Below, in pieces: positions 1 through 8,579 of a stretch of 26,334 bases of DNA. Both the position numbers and the translations under genes were made by a program. The DNA is taken from NCBI GenBank assembly GCA_002449145.1, contig DKCG01000023.1, positions 64,401-90,734 on the forward strand, read 5' to 3'. The notes below the pieces were generated by a model, which did not search any database, was not told the DNA's origin, and was given only the letters and a program-made list of their open reading frames with translations. The stretch comes from Christensenella sp. UBA6880 (GTDB lineage Bacteria > Bacillota > Clostridia > Christensenellales > CAG-917). How positions within the stretch are numbered: the first letter of the stretch is position 1; each line of letters starts with the position of its first letter.

Positions 1-100
1 AGCGGACGCCGTGGGTTCCCTCAAAGTATGCAGAGGGGGAACGGCGGTAGGGGAAACACGTGAGGAAGGGGGAAAATAAAATTAAATTTTAGGTGAGCGT
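1..100. other. Left window edge, no identifiable gene
   Basis: Frame 2 is open from the edge to a TAA at 77-79 and could be the last 25 codons of an upstream gene (glycine-rich end, ...TREEGGK). Frames 1 and 3 are also open for some distance, so the reading frame cannot be chosen. I do not recognise a family. Bases 91-95 (AGGTG) serve as the ribosome binding site of surE. Confidence 0.25.
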
Positions 101-862
101 ATGAAAATTCTCATTACAAACGATGACGGCTATTTTGCGCCGGGTATAAAAACTCTTGCAAAAACGCTTGCTAAAAATCACGACGTGCGCATAGTCGCGC
201 CTATGTCCGAAAGGTCGGGTTCGAGCCATTCGGTGAGTTTTTTCAGCGGAATTACGTACGAAAATAAGGGAATTATCGACGATATTCCCACTTTTGCCGT
301 GAGCGGAACACCCGGCGATTGCGTGCTTTTCGGCGTGAAATACCTTTTCAAAGACGAGAAAATCGACGCGGTAGTGTCGGGCATAAACACTTGCCTCAAC
401 GCGGGAAGCGACATAATTTTTTCGGGTACTTTCGGCGCGGCGCAAGAGGGTACTTTCCAACGTATTCCCTCGCTTGCGGTGTCATTGAGAACGCACGGCG
501 TTCCCGACTACGAATTTGCGGCGGAATTTACCGCGAACAATCTCGAAAGGCTTTTGTCTTTCGCAACCGAGAACGTCACGATAAATCTGAATATTCCAAA
601 CGTCAAAAAGGAAAACGTTAAGGGTGTGAAAATCGCGCCCGTGGCATATCAGCCGTACGAGGAAAAGTACGTCAAAAAAGTCGGCGAGGACGGTTTGACG
701 TATTTCTGCGTTGACGGTCACAGAATACCGCACGTCGACGAGGTCGTCGGCGGCGATTGCTATCAACTCGACAGCGGCTACATAACCGTAACGCCCGTGC
801 AAATGCTCGCAAACGATTTGCCGACAATAGAAAAATTGAAAGAGGCGAAGTTCGAGTTATGA
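101..862 (+). CDS. surE: 5'/3'-nucleotidase SurE
   Basis: Metal-dependent phosphatase that removes phosphate from nucleoside 5'- and 3'-monophosphates, a stress-survival and nucleotide-salvage function in the cytoplasm. The 253-residue length is normal for the family. Visible family marks are the N-terminal ITNDDG with metal ligands D8 and D9, the SGSSHS segment (residues 39-44), SGIN at 93-96 (N96 is the usual metal-binding asparagine) and SGTFGAAQEG after it. The ATG at 101 follows AGGTGAG. The stop codon overlaps the ATG of the next gene (ATGA at 859-862), which indicates translational coupling with the flavoprotein. Confidence 0.95.
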   Translation: MKILITNDDGYFAPGIKTLAKTLAKNHDVRIVAPMSERSGSSHSVSFFSGITYENKGIIDDIPTFAVSGTPGDCVLFGVKYLFKDEKIDAVVSGINTCLNAGSDIIFSGTFGAAQEGTFQRIPSLAVSLRTHGVPDYEFAAEFTANNLERLLSFATENVTINLNIPNVKKENVKGVKIAPVAYQPYEEKYVKKVGEDGLTYFCVDGHRIPHVDEVVGGDCYQLDSGYITVTPVQMLANDLPTIEKLKEAKFEL

Positions 863-2097
863 GAGTTTGCGTAATCGGCGCAGGTGCGGCAGGTATGACG
901 GCTTCCGTTTTTCTCGCAAGAGAGGGAGTGGACGTTATCCTTGTCGAAAAAAACGAGAAATTCGGCAAAAAACTCTACATAACGGGCAAGGGTAGGTGCA
1001 ATCTCACCAACGATTGCGAACTTGATGATTTGTTCCGAAATGTCGTAAGAGGCGAGAAGTTTTTGCGCTCGTCGCTGTACGGATTCACGCCTCAAAACAC
1101 GATGTCGTTTTTCGAGGATTTGGGCTTGAAACTCGTCGTGGAAAGGGGAAACAGAGTATTTCCGTTTTCGCAAAAGTCGAGCGACGTCATAAAAGCGTTG
1201 CAAATCGAAATTGAAAATCTCGGCGTGGACGTAAAACTCGGCACGGAAGTCAAGCAAATAAAGAAAACCGACGACGGGTTTTGCGTCGTAACGGCGTGGG
1301 AAAACATAAAGTGCGACAAAGTCGTCGTGGCAACGGGCGGTATGAGTTATCCGTCGACGGGTTCGACGGGCGACGGATACGCGTTTGCAAAATCTTTCGG
1401 ACTTAAAATCGTCGAGCCGCGACAGGCTCTTGCGCCTATAATAGTCAAGCAAAACGTGTCGGCGTTGCAAGGAATATCTCTTAAAAACGTCAATCTTTGC
1501 GCAAACGACGAAAACGGCAAAGAGATTGCGAGCGAATTTGGCGAAATGCTGTTTACAAACAGAGGATTGTCGGGACCCATTGCGCTAACGATTTCGTCGT
1601 ATATCAACAGAAAACAAAACGTCGTTTTATCTCTCGATTTGAAACCCGCTCTTGACGAAAACACTCTTGACAGACGAGTTTTGAGGGATTTCGACGAGAG
1701 GAAAAATCAAGATATAAAGAACGTTACTCGCGCGCTTTTGCCCGAAAGACTCAACGCTTACGTTTTGAAATGCGCAGGTATTGCCGAGAGCAAAAAAGTG
1801 AACGAAATCACCAAAGAAGAGCGCGCAAAATTTGTAAAAACCGTAAAGAATTTGCACTTTGACGTGCAGTCGCTCGCACCGTTTACAGAAGCGATAGTGA
1901 CGTCGGGCGGCGTGGATTTGAAATGTCTCAAACCCACTTGCGAAAGCAAGGACGTCGAGGGATTGTACTTCGTCGGCGAAACAATCGATATTGACGCTTT
2001 GACGGGCGGATTCAATCTGCAACTTGCGTTTGCGACGGCGGTATGCGCGGCAAGAGATATAATCAAAAATCCGCGCAATCTGCTCAAAAGTGAATAA
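859..2097 (+). CDS. HI0933-family (YhiN-like) FAD-dependent oxidoreductase
   Basis: Predicted flavoprotein of the BaiN/HI0933 group, annotated variously as aminoacetone oxidase family or NAD(P)/FAD-dependent oxidoreductase; the physiological substrate is unknown. The 412 residues start at the ATG coupled to surE. The dinucleotide-binding GAGAAG is at residues 7-12, the family signature TGKGRCNLTN at 42-51, GLSGPIAL lies mid-protein, and the C-terminal flavin-contacting part reads GLYFVGE...TGGFNLQLAFATA. The same frame stays open upstream to 757 inside surE, but MRVCVIGAGAAG is the expected family N-terminus, so the longer start is rejected. The co-transcription with surE is inferred from the 4-base overlap. 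Confidence 0.9.
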   Translation: MRVCVIGAGAAGMTASVFLAREGVDVILVEKNEKFGKKLYITGKGRCNLTNDCELDDLFRNVVRGEKFLRSSLYGFTPQNTMSFFEDLGLKLVVERGNRVFPFSQKSSDVIKALQIEIENLGVDVKLGTEVKQIKKTDDGFCVVTAWENIKCDKVVVATGGMSYPSTGSTGDGYAFAKSFGLKIVEPRQALAPIIVKQNVSALQGISLKNVNLCANDENGKEIASEFGEMLFTNRGLSGPIALTISSYINRKQNVVLSLDLKPALDENTLDRRVLRDFDERKNQDIKNVTRALLPERLNAYVLKCAGIAESKKVNEITKEERAKFVKTVKNLHFDVQSLAPFTEAIVTSGGVDLKCLKPTCESKDVEGLYFVGETIDIDALTGGFNLQLAFATAVCAARDIIKNPRNLLKSE

Positions 2098-2164
2098 ATG
2101 CGGAATCTAACCGCCTAAAATTGTAACTACAAAAGACTTCAAACTCTGAAAGGTCGGAGGAAAT

Positions 2165-3577
2165 ATGATAAATATCGCAATAGACGGTCCTGCGGGCGCA
2201 GGCAAAAGCACGATAGCAAAAGCGGTGGCAAAAGATCTCGGTATCATCTATCTCGATACGGGCGCAATGTACCGCGCAACCGCTTATCTCGCACTTCAAA
2301 AGGGTATCGACCCCAAAGACGAGCAAAAAGTGTCCGAGATGCTCGAAGATCTCAAAATGGACATCGTTTATAAAGACGGCGAACAACGCATAATCGTCAA
2401 CGGTATCGACGCAACGCCGTATCTTCGCGAACACTATATGTCGAAAGCCGCAAGCGATATATCCGCGCTTCCGTGCGTGAGGTACAAAATGGTGGATTTG
2501 CAACGCGATTTCGCAAGCAAAAACGACGTGGTTTTGGACGGCAGAGATATAGGAACGTTCGTGCTTCCGAACGCTAACTGCAAATTTTTCCTTACCGCTT
2601 CTCCCGAAGAAAGAGCGCAACGCAGAATGAAAGACCTCGAAGAAAAGGGCGAAAAAGTGGATTATCAAACGCTTTTAAGCGACATAATTCAACGCGATTA
2701 CAACGATTCTCACCGCAAGGTCGCGCCGCTCAAACAAGCCGACGACGCAGACTTTGTCGACACTACGCAAATGAGCGTTGAGGACGTCGTTGCGCACGTC
2801 AAAGAGGTTGTGCATATCAAGACCAAAAACGCAAATCCGACCGAACAGAATGCCGAAAAACCCTCAACGATTATTCCGTCGAGCAAAATGGACAAAAAGA
2901 CGCTCGCAAGAATAAAAACGTATTATAAACCCGAAAAAAGTTTTGCTTTTTACAGATTTTTGAGAGTGATTTTGCGCCCCATACAAATGCTTGTGTGGCC
3001 GACAAAAGTCATAGGCGCGGAAAACGCTAAAAAGGTTAAGGGTGCGCTCTTTACCTGCAACCATTATTCCAAAATGGATTCGATGATTCCGTACTTCGTG
3101 CTTTTCAAAAAAGAAGCGCATGCGCTTGCAAAGTACGAGTTGTTCACAAATCCCGTAGCGGGTTGGTTCTTGCACAAAATGGGTGCGATTCCCGTACGCA
3201 GAGGCGAGGCGGACATAGAGTCGGTCAAGCAAGTTTTAAGAGTGCTTAAAGACGGCAAGCAACTGCTCATTTTCCCTGAAGGAACGAGGAATAAAGAGGG
3301 TACGCAACATATGGCGGAATTTAAGACGGGTACGGCTCGTTTTGCGATAAAAGCGAAAGTCCCCGTTGTGCCGATGATTTATTATCAAAGCCCAAAAGCG
3401 TTCAGAAAGAATTGGCTGTACGTGGGCGAGCCGTTCTCGCTCGAAGAATTTTACGGCGCGCGTTCGATTGACGAAAATCACGCCGCAACAGATGTCATCA
3501 AAGAGAAAATGGACGAAACTCGCCGCCTTTGCAACGAGTACGTCGAAAAAGCAACCAAAGGCAAAAAGAAAAAGTAA
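2165..3577 (+). CDS. cmk: Cytidylate kinase fused to 1-acylglycerol-3-phosphate acyltransferase (PlsC)
   Basis: Two enzymes in one 470-residue chain. Residues 1 to about 218 are a CMP/dCMP kinase: P-loop GPAGAGKST at 8-16, YLDTGAMYRA at 29-38, DGRDIGTFV at 125-133, and the arginine-rich lid EERAQRR at 148-154. A short linker leads to a PlsC domain (about 246-465) with the acyltransferase motif H300-x4-D305 (NHYSKMD) and FPEGTR at 370-375. The kinase recycles CMP, a by-product of CDP-diacylglycerol lipid synthesis, while PlsC makes phosphatidic acid, so the pairing is metabolically sensible. In Clostridia the two genes are commonly adjacent upstream of ispH and rpsA, as here. The ATG follows a clear GGAGG at 2157-2161. 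Confidence 0.93.
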   Translation: MINIAIDGPAGAGKSTIAKAVAKDLGIIYLDTGAMYRATAYLALQKGIDPKDEQKVSEMLEDLKMDIVYKDGEQRIIVNGIDATPYLREHYMSKAASDISALPCVRYKMVDLQRDFASKNDVVLDGRDIGTFVLPNANCKFFLTASPEERAQRRMKDLEEKGEKVDYQTLLSDIIQRDYNDSHRKVAPLKQADDADFVDTTQMSVEDVVAHVKEVVHIKTKNANPTEQNAEKPSTIIPSSKMDKKTLARIKTYYKPEKSFAFYRFLRVILRPIQMLVWPTKVIGAENAKKVKGALFTCNHYSKMDSMIPYFVLFKKEAHALAKYELFTNPVAGWFLHKMGAIPVRRGEADIESVKQVLRVLKDGKQLLIFPEGTRNKEGTQHMAEFKTGTARFAIKAKVPVVPMIYYQSPKAFRKNWLYVGEPFSLEEFYGARSIDENHAATDVIKEKMDETRRLCNEYVEKATKGKKKK

Positions 3578-3617
3578 CGTTGAAATCGGCGTTATTCGTC
3601 GGTTTGCGAGGTGAGAA

Positions 3618-5966
3618 TTGAAAGTTATCGTCGCAGAGAAAGCGGGATTTTGCAACGGCGTGAAAAAGGCGGTGAACACCGCCGTTTCGCTTGCTGAAAA
3701 ATACGGAAAAATCTACACTTTGGGCGAACTCGTGCACAACGAACTCGTCACCGAGTACCTTTGCCAAAAGGGCGCGATTTGCCTTAAAATCGAGGATTGC
3801 GACAAACTTAAAAAGGGGGACGTTGCGCTTATACGCGCTCACGGCATAACCAAAGAACTCGAAGCCGAATTGAAAGAGCGGGGCGTGATACTTTTCGACG
3901 CGACTTGCCCCGTCGTCAAGCGCAATCAGAAACTTGCAGAGGATAGGGCGAAAACGGGCGACGACATCATAATCGTCGGCGACAAAAATCACGATGAAGT
4001 GATAGGCGTTGCCTCGTATGCCGGAAAGAACTGCAAGGTCGTTTCGGACGGCGAAACTCTGTCAATCGGCGAAAAATCGACTTCGATTTTGTTTCAAACC
4101 ACGATTTTGCCCGAAAAATTTGAAAAAATTGAAGAATTTGCAAAGAATTTTGAAAAAAACCACAACAATTTAGTTGGCATTTTCAATACTATTTGCTATA
4201 CTACAAAAGAGAAACAGGACGAAGCGCGCGCACTCGCCGAAAAGTCGGACGCGGTTTTGGTTCTCGGAAGCCATACGAGCGCAAACACGAGACGTTTGTT
4301 CGATGTGGCAAAAGAGGTCAATCCGAATACGTTTTTCGTCGAAAACACAAACGACGCTCTGAATCAAACAAAATTTATCAAGGATATTCAATGTGTATCG
4401 ATTGCCGCAGGGGCTTCTACTCCGCCGTGGTTGATACAGGAGGTAACAAGACTTATGAGTGAAACTCAAAAGAACGCTGTGGAAACAGTCGAAACTGAAG
4501 TGAAAAACGAGGCAACACTTCAAGAGCAACCAAAAGCCGAAGAAAAAGCACCCACCACTATGGCAGATCTTTTGAAATCTGAAAATTCCGTGGGTTATAC
4601 AAACTACAAAATCGGCAAACGCATCAAAGGCAAAGTCATCAGCGCCGGCGATAGCGGCATCTACGTCGCAATCGGCGGAAAGAAAGACGGTTTCATTGAT
4701 AAGAGTGAAGCATCTTTGGACGGCAACTACAATCCTGCCGACTTCAAAGAGGGCGATGAAATTCAAGCAACTATTCTTGCTGTCAACAAAGAGTACGTGT
4801 CTTTGTCCAAAAAGGACGTCGACGCAGTGCGTCTCGAAGAAGCAGAAGCGGAAAAGGCTCTTGCTCAAGGCGAATTCTCTTTGACTATGACGGAAGTCGT
4901 CAAGGGCGGTTTGAGAGGAAGACTCGGTCAATACACCATCTTCGTTCCCGCAAGCCAAATTAGAATGGGTTACGTCAGCAACCTCGAAGATTACAAAGGC
5001 AAAACGCTTCGCTTGACGCTTATGCCTCCGAAGGAAAAAGAAAACACAGAGGCTGAGGGCGAAGAAAACGCTCAAAGCGAAGATAAACCCCAAAAGAAGT
5101 CGAGATATTTGTTCGCTTCTCAACGTATCATTCTTGAAAGAGAAAAGAAAGAAAAAGAGGATCTTTTCTGGAACAACATCCACGTTCACGACATCGTGAC
5201 CGGCAAGGTTAAGAGATTTACGCAATTCGGCGCATTCGTAAACGTTCGCGGCTTCGATTGCCTCGCTCACATCTCTGAACTTTCTTGGAACAAGATCACC
5301 GATCCTTCCACCGTTCTCACCATCGGCGAAAGTTACGACTTCGTAGTCCTCAAAATGGACAGAGAAACCGGCAAAATCTCTCTCGGTTACAAACAACTTC
5401 AAAAGAAACCCTACGAAGTTGCGGCAGAGAAGTTCCCCGTCGGTACTGTCATCAAAGGCAAGGTTGAAAGAATCTTCCCCTACGGTGCATTCGTATCCAT
5501 CGACGACGGCGTAGACGGACTCGTTCACGTTTCTCAAATCTCTCACAACTGGATCAAAGACGCAAACGAAGCGTTGACGGTCGGTCAAGAAGTCGAAGCA
5601 AAGATCATCGGATTCGACGACAATCGTATCACTCTTTCTATCAAGGAATTGCTTCCCGCACCTGAAGAAACTCAAGTTCAAGAAGGTCAAGAAGAAGCAA
5701 CCGACGAAGAAAAAGCGGCAAAGAGATCTTCCAGAGTCAAGAAGTTCGAACAAAAAGTTGCAGACGGCGAAAGCAAACGCGAACGTCGCGGCGCAAAGAA
5801 GGAATCTTCCAACGAACCCAAAGAATGGGTTTCCGGTAGTTCTTCCGCAACTCTCGGCGATTTGTTCAAGAACCTCAACCTCAACCTCGCAGACGAGGCA
5901 GAGGAAGAAGCAGCACCCGCAAAGAAGACAACTCGCAAAAAGAAAGTTGAAGAACCCGCTGAATAA
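3618..5966 (+). CDS. ispH: IspH (HMBPP reductase) fused to ribosomal protein S1
   Basis: Residues 1-280 are 4-hydroxy-3-methylbut-2-enyl diphosphate reductase, the last step of the MEP isoprenoid pathway; the three 4Fe-4S cysteines are C12 (GFCNGV), C97 (DATCPVV) and C193 (NTICYTT). Residues from about 320 form four S1 RNA-binding domains (330-400, 415-505, 520-592, 607-678) and a charged lysine/glutamate-rich tail to 782. The start is TTG at 3618, with GAGGTGAGA just upstream. Such IspH-S1 fusions are known in Clostridia. The S1 half uses far more TTC, CTC and AAG codons than the IspH half, as expected of a highly expressed ribosomal protein. An internal Shine-Dalgarno and ATG sit at the junction (separate entry). 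Confidence 0.93.
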   Translation: MKVIVAEKAGFCNGVKKAVNTAVSLAEKYGKIYTLGELVHNELVTEYLCQKGAICLKIEDCDKLKKGDVALIRAHGITKELEAELKERGVILFDATCPVVKRNQKLAEDRAKTGDDIIIVGDKNHDEVIGVASYAGKNCKVVSDGETLSIGEKSTSILFQTTILPEKFEKIEEFAKNFEKNHNNLVGIFNTICYTTKEKQDEARALAEKSDAVLVLGSHTSANTRRLFDVAKEVNPNTFFVENTNDALNQTKFIKDIQCVSIAAGASTPPWLIQEVTRLMSETQKNAVETVETEVKNEATLQEQPKAEEKAPTTMADLLKSENSVGYTNYKIGKRIKGKVISAGDSGIYVAIGGKKDGFIDKSEASLDGNYNPADFKEGDEIQATILAVNKEYVSLSKKDVDAVRLEEAEAEKALAQGEFSLTMTEVVKGGLRGRLGQYTIFVPASQIRMGYVSNLEDYKGKTLRLTLMPPKEKENTEAEGEENAQSEDKPQKKSRYLFASQRIILEREKKEKEDLFWNNIHVHDIVTGKVKRFTQFGAFVNVRGFDCLAHISELSWNKITDPSTVLTIGESYDFVVLKMDRETGKISLGYKQLQKKPYEVAAEKFPVGTVIKGKVERIFPYGAFVSIDDGVDGLVHVSQISHNWIKDANEALTVGQEVEAKIIGFDDNRITLSIKELLPAPEETQVQEGQEEATDEEKAAKRSSRVKKFEQKVADGESKRERRGAKKESSNEPKEWVSGSSSATLGDLFKNLNLNLADEAEEEAAPAKKTTRKKKVEEPAE
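4438..4457 (+). promoter_or_regulatory. rpsA: Internal ribosome binding site and start for stand-alone S1
   Basis: AGGAGGT (4438-4444) lies 10 bases before an in-frame ATG at 4455, codon 280 of the fusion and exactly at the IspH/S1 junction (protein begins MSETQKNAV). This would give a 503-residue S1 in addition to the full fusion. The site could be only the relic of an originally separate rpsA start. Confidence 0.55.
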
Positions 5967-5985
5967 TCCTTGTTTGATAAAAAAC

Positions 5986-6018
5986 AAACCGTTGCTTCGG
6001 CAACGGTTTATTTTTTTG
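5986..6018 (+). terminator. Rho-independent terminator of ispH-rpsA
   Basis: A perfect 10-bp stem (AAACCGTTGC, 5986-5995, with GCAACGGTTT, 6000-6009) is closed by a TTCG tetraloop and followed by ATTTTTTT. It lies 20 bases after the rpsA stop and separates this transcript from trpS. Confidence 0.92.
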
Positions 6019-6039
6019 AAAAAGGCGTACACAAGTAGT

Positions 6040-6069
6040 TTGACAGCCTTTCTATTGTAGTGATATATT
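6040..6069 (+). promoter_or_regulatory. SigA promoter of trpS
   Basis: TTGACA (6040-6045), 18-bp spacer, TATATT (6064-6069). The expected leader is about 30 nt, too short for a T-box or trp attenuator, so trpS appears to be constitutive. Confidence 0.75.
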
Positions 6070-6104
6070 ATATATAGTATATATTTATAAATAATAGGTG
6101 CATT

Positions 6105-7148
6105 ATGGCAAAGATTATTTTGACAGGCGACAGACCGACGGGAAGATTGCATATCGGACATTACGTCGGCTCTCTGCGTGAAAGAGTAAAACTTCAAAAC
6201 AGCGGAAATTTCGATGAGATTTACATTATGATTGCCGACGCGCAAGCACTCACCGACAACGCCGAACATCCCGAAAAAGTGCGTAGCAACATCATCGAAG
6301 TTGCTCTCGATTATCTTGCGTGCGGAATCGACCCCGCAAAATCTACGATTTTCGTTCAATCGTCAGTGCCTGAACTTACGGAACTTTCGTTTTACTATAT
6401 GAATCTCGTCACGCTTTCGAGATTGCAACGCAATCCGACCGTAAAAGCCGAGATAAAAATGCGCGACTTTGAAAAGAGTATTCCCGTAGGATTCTTGACT
6501 TATCCTATCAGCCAAGCCGCAGACATCACGGCATTCGAGGCGACGACCGTTCCCGTCGGCGAGGACCAAGAACCGATGTTGGAACAGTGCAAAGAAATCG
6601 TGCGCAAGTTCAACTCTATTTACGGTGACACTCTTGTCGAACCAGAAATACTTTTGCCGAACAACAAGCAATGTTGCAGACTTCCCGGTATCGACGGAAA
6701 AGCAAAGATGAGCAAATCGCTCGGCAACTGCATTTATCTTTCGGACACGCCCGACGAGATAAAAACGAAAGTTATGTCGATGTTTACCGACCCCAATCAC
6801 CTTCGTATCGAAGACAAAGGCAAAGTGGAAGGGAACACTGTGTTCACGTATCTCGACGCATTTGCAACCGACGAGCATTTTGCCGAGTTTTTGCCCGATT
6901 ACAAAAATCTCGACGAACTCAAAGCGCATTACAGACGCGGCGGTTTGGGCGACGTGAAAATCAAAAGATTCCTCATCAACGTCTTGCAATCCGAACTTAA
7001 ACCGATATACGACAGGCGACTCGAACTTGCAAAGAATCCCGACGCTGTTTACGAAATCCTCAAAAACGGTACGCAAAAAGCGAAAGCAAAAGCGGCGGGA
7101 ACGCTTGCAAAAGTGCGCCATTCTATGCAAATCGATTACTTCGACTGA
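6105..7148 (+). CDS. trpS: Tryptophan--tRNA ligase
   Basis: Class I aminoacyl-tRNA synthetase that charges tRNA-Trp; its substrate tRNA is encoded about 1.4 kb away at 8500. The 347-residue length is typical. Class I signatures are HIGH at residues 16-19 (RLHIGHYVGS) and KMSKS at 201-205; YPISQAADI (133-141) and the GEDQ at 152-155 are also typical of bacterial TrpRS. The ribosome site is weak (AGGTG about 6 bases before the ATG). It is a monocistronic unit with its own promoter and terminator. Confidence 0.96.
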   Translation: MAKIILTGDRPTGRLHIGHYVGSLRERVKLQNSGNFDEIYIMIADAQALTDNAEHPEKVRSNIIEVALDYLACGIDPAKSTIFVQSSVPELTELSFYYMNLVTLSRLQRNPTVKAEIKMRDFEKSIPVGFLTYPISQAADITAFEATTVPVGEDQEPMLEQCKEIVRKFNSIYGDTLVEPEILLPNNKQCCRLPGIDGKAKMSKSLGNCIYLSDTPDEIKTKVMSMFTDPNHLRIEDKGKVEGNTVFTYLDAFATDEHFAEFLPDYKNLDELKAHYRRGGLGDVKIKRFLINVLQSELKPIYDRRLELAKNPDAVYEILKNGTQKAKAKAAGTLAKVRHSMQIDYFD

Positions 7149-7183
7149 TTGCGCTTTATTGAAAAATACCGCAATAGAACATC

Positions 7184-7210
7184 AAAAAAACCGCTTATCG
7201 CGGTTTTTTT
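7184..7210. terminator. Bidirectional terminator between trpS and the convergent gene
   Basis: Seven A, stem CCGC/GCGG (7191-7194 with 7200-7203), five-base loop, then seven T. The symmetrical A and T tracts extend the stem and let it work on either strand, for trpS (+) and for the leftward membrane-protein gene (-). Confidence 0.8.
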
Positions 7211-7324
7211 GTTTGCAAATTAATTGTGTTTATTTAGGGTTATTTTTATCGTAAAATTTTACGTTGCGTTTGTTGTCGATTTGCTTTTTAATTTTATATG
7301 TTCAAACGGTGCATAAGTTGTCGA

Positions 7325-7807
7325 TTATTCGTTTTCGGTTTCCTCGAGAGGTCCTTGCGGTTTCTTCGTTTTTGCAAATTCTTTGTTGATAACCGCTTTT
7401 GCGATACAGTATATTGCCAAAACGAATGACAACGCAAACATCGCCCAGTTGATTGCCGTTTGCGAGAATATAAGTTCCACCGCGCCGAAAATAAATTTGA
7501 GAATCGTCATTACGAATATTGCATTGTCAATTCCTCTTTTGTCTACGAATAGGTTGACAATCCAAAGAATTATCACCGCAATCGTCAAAATTCCGATAAA
7601 GACGGGGCAGAAGTTTCCGTATCCGTACGGCATATCGCTGAAATATGGATAATATTCGACTTTGCTAATGAAGTTTCCGCTTGCGCTATCGGGAAACGTG
7701 AATACCATTGCAACGCCGTTGGGCAGACATTCCAAAACGAGCATTACGATTTCCAAAATGCCGATGGGAATCAAGAAAAGCAGGTGCTTTTTGTTGATTT
7801 GTTTCAT
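7325..7807 (-). CDS. Four-helix membrane protein of unknown function
   Basis: A 160-residue protein that I do not recognise. It has a short basic N-terminus (MKQINKKH), a first hydrophobic helix at about residues 8-26, an extracytoplasmic-type loop rich in Y, G and P (about 40-65), three further helices (about 67-87, 95-114 and 118-138), and a charged tail ending EETENE. The start is well supported by GAGGTGAG about 4 bases before the ATG. There is no enzymatic motif. It lies downstream of rnhA on the same strand, but the 57-base gap and its own ribosome site give no functional link. Confidence 0.75.
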   Translation of the reverse strand: MKQINKKHLLFLIPIGILEIVMLVLECLPNGVAMVFTFPDSASGNFISKVEYYPYFSDMPYGYGNFCPVFIGILTIAVIILWIVNLFVDKRGIDNAIFVMTILKFIFGAVELIFSQTAINWAMFALSFVLAIYCIAKAVINKEFAKTKKPQGPLEETENE

Positions 7808-7864
7808 ATCTCACCTCGTTAGTGTTTGTTTATTGCAATATCACTTGATATTACTTGCCGTTCG

Positions 7865-8347
7865 TCAAATTCCGTCGGGAATGGGCGGAAGTTCGGCGGG
7901 AAGCGTTTTTTGCAATTCTTTGATTGCGCCGCGTGCGAGAGCGTCGCAACGATTGTTCAGTTCGTTGTCGGCGTGTCCTTTGACTTTGATGTAAGATACT
8001 TCGTGAATTTGCATAAGAGAGAGAAGTTCTTTCCACAAATCGACGTTTTTCACTTCGTCCTTGCTCGAAGTGCGCCAGCCCTTCATAATCCAGCCGTTTA
8101 TCCAACCTTTGAGGAAAGGCTCGACAGAATACGCGCTGTCGCTGTATATCGTGACGACGCACGGCTCTTTGAGCATTTTCAAACCTTGTATTATTGCGGT
8201 GAGTTCCATACGGTTGTTTGTCGTAGATTTTTCCGCGCCGCTCGCTTCTTTTTTGTGACCTTTGTAGAGCATAACGACGCCCCAGCCGCCAACGCCCGGG
8301 TTGCCCGAACACGCACCGTCTGTGTAGATTTCAACTTGTTTTTTCAT
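7865..8347 (-). CDS. rnhA: Ribonuclease HI
   Basis: Degrades the RNA strand of RNA-DNA hybrids (R-loops, primer remnants). The four metal-binding carboxylates are D10 (IYTDGACSGNPG), E48 (NNRMEL), D70 (YSDSAY) and D135 (NRCDALA), with the conserved histidine in KGHADN (H125); spacing is nearly that of E. coli RNase HI. Length is 160 residues from the ATG at 8347. The frame extends to a GTG at 8362, but that GTG overlaps the -10 element of the promoter and is therefore not used. No Shine-Dalgarno is present and the ATG falls where transcription should start, so the mRNA is probably leaderless. Confidence 0.95.
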   Translation of the reverse strand: MKKQVEIYTDGACSGNPGVGGWGVVMLYKGHKKEASGAEKSTTNNRMELTAIIQGLKMLKEPCVVTIYSDSAYSVEPFLKGWINGWIMKGWRTSSKDEVKNVDLWKELLSLMQIHEVSYIKVKGHADNELNNRCDALARGAIKELQKTLPAELPPIPDGI

Positions 8348-8353
8348 AATTTC

Positions 8354-8382
8354 ATTGTACACAATTTTGAATTTGTTTGCAA
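8354..8382 (-). promoter_or_regulatory. Promoter of rnhA, leaderless type
   Basis: On the minus strand TTGCAA (8382-8377), 17-bp spacer, TACAAT (8359-8354), then only six bases (GAAATT) before the rnhA ATG. The predicted first transcribed base is the A of the start codon. Confidence 0.65.
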
Positions 8383-8449
8383 GACAAAGAATTTATTTGC
8401 CGACTAATAATGAATAATTAATAATTGCGGTGAATTTCAACTCAAATCA

Positions 8450-8478
8450 TTGACTAAAAACGAAGTGCTTGCTATAAT
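8450..8478 (+). promoter_or_regulatory. SigA promoter of tRNA-Trp
   Basis: TTGACT (8450-8455), 17-bp spacer, perfect TATAAT (8473-8478), ending 21 bases before the mature tRNA. It is close to consensus, as expected for a stable RNA gene. Confidence 0.88.
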
Positions 8479-8499
8479 AATTAAGCATTAAATTTGCAT

Positions 8500-8574
8500 A
8501 GGGGAGTGGCTCAATGGTAGAGCAACGGTCTCCAAAACCGTCGGTTGCGTGTTCGAGTCGCGTCTCCCCTGCCA
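8500..8574 (+). tRNA. tRNA-Trp (CCA anticodon)
   Basis: Cloverleaf with acceptor AGGGGAG/CTCCCCT, anticodon stem ACGGT/ACCGT and loop CTCCAAA, giving anticodon CCA. The T arm contains GTTCGAG. Discriminator G and the CCA end are encoded. It is monocistronic, with its own promoter and terminator. Confidence 0.96.
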
Positions 8575-8579
8575 AGAGA

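Noticed and set aside
757..858. Upstream start of the flavoprotein inside surE
   Set aside because: The family N-terminus MRVCVIGAGAAG begins at 859 and the ATGA overlap with surE is the expected arrangement.
6070..6104. T-box or trp attenuator before trpS
   Set aside because: The leader is about 30 nt and has no terminator or T-box sequence.
4170..6359. Antisense open frame of 729 codons opposite ispH-rpsA and the start of trpS
   Set aside because: It runs through a terminator and promoter on the other strand, has a cysteine- and phenylalanine-rich composition typical of an antisense shadow, and is opposite a well-supported gene.
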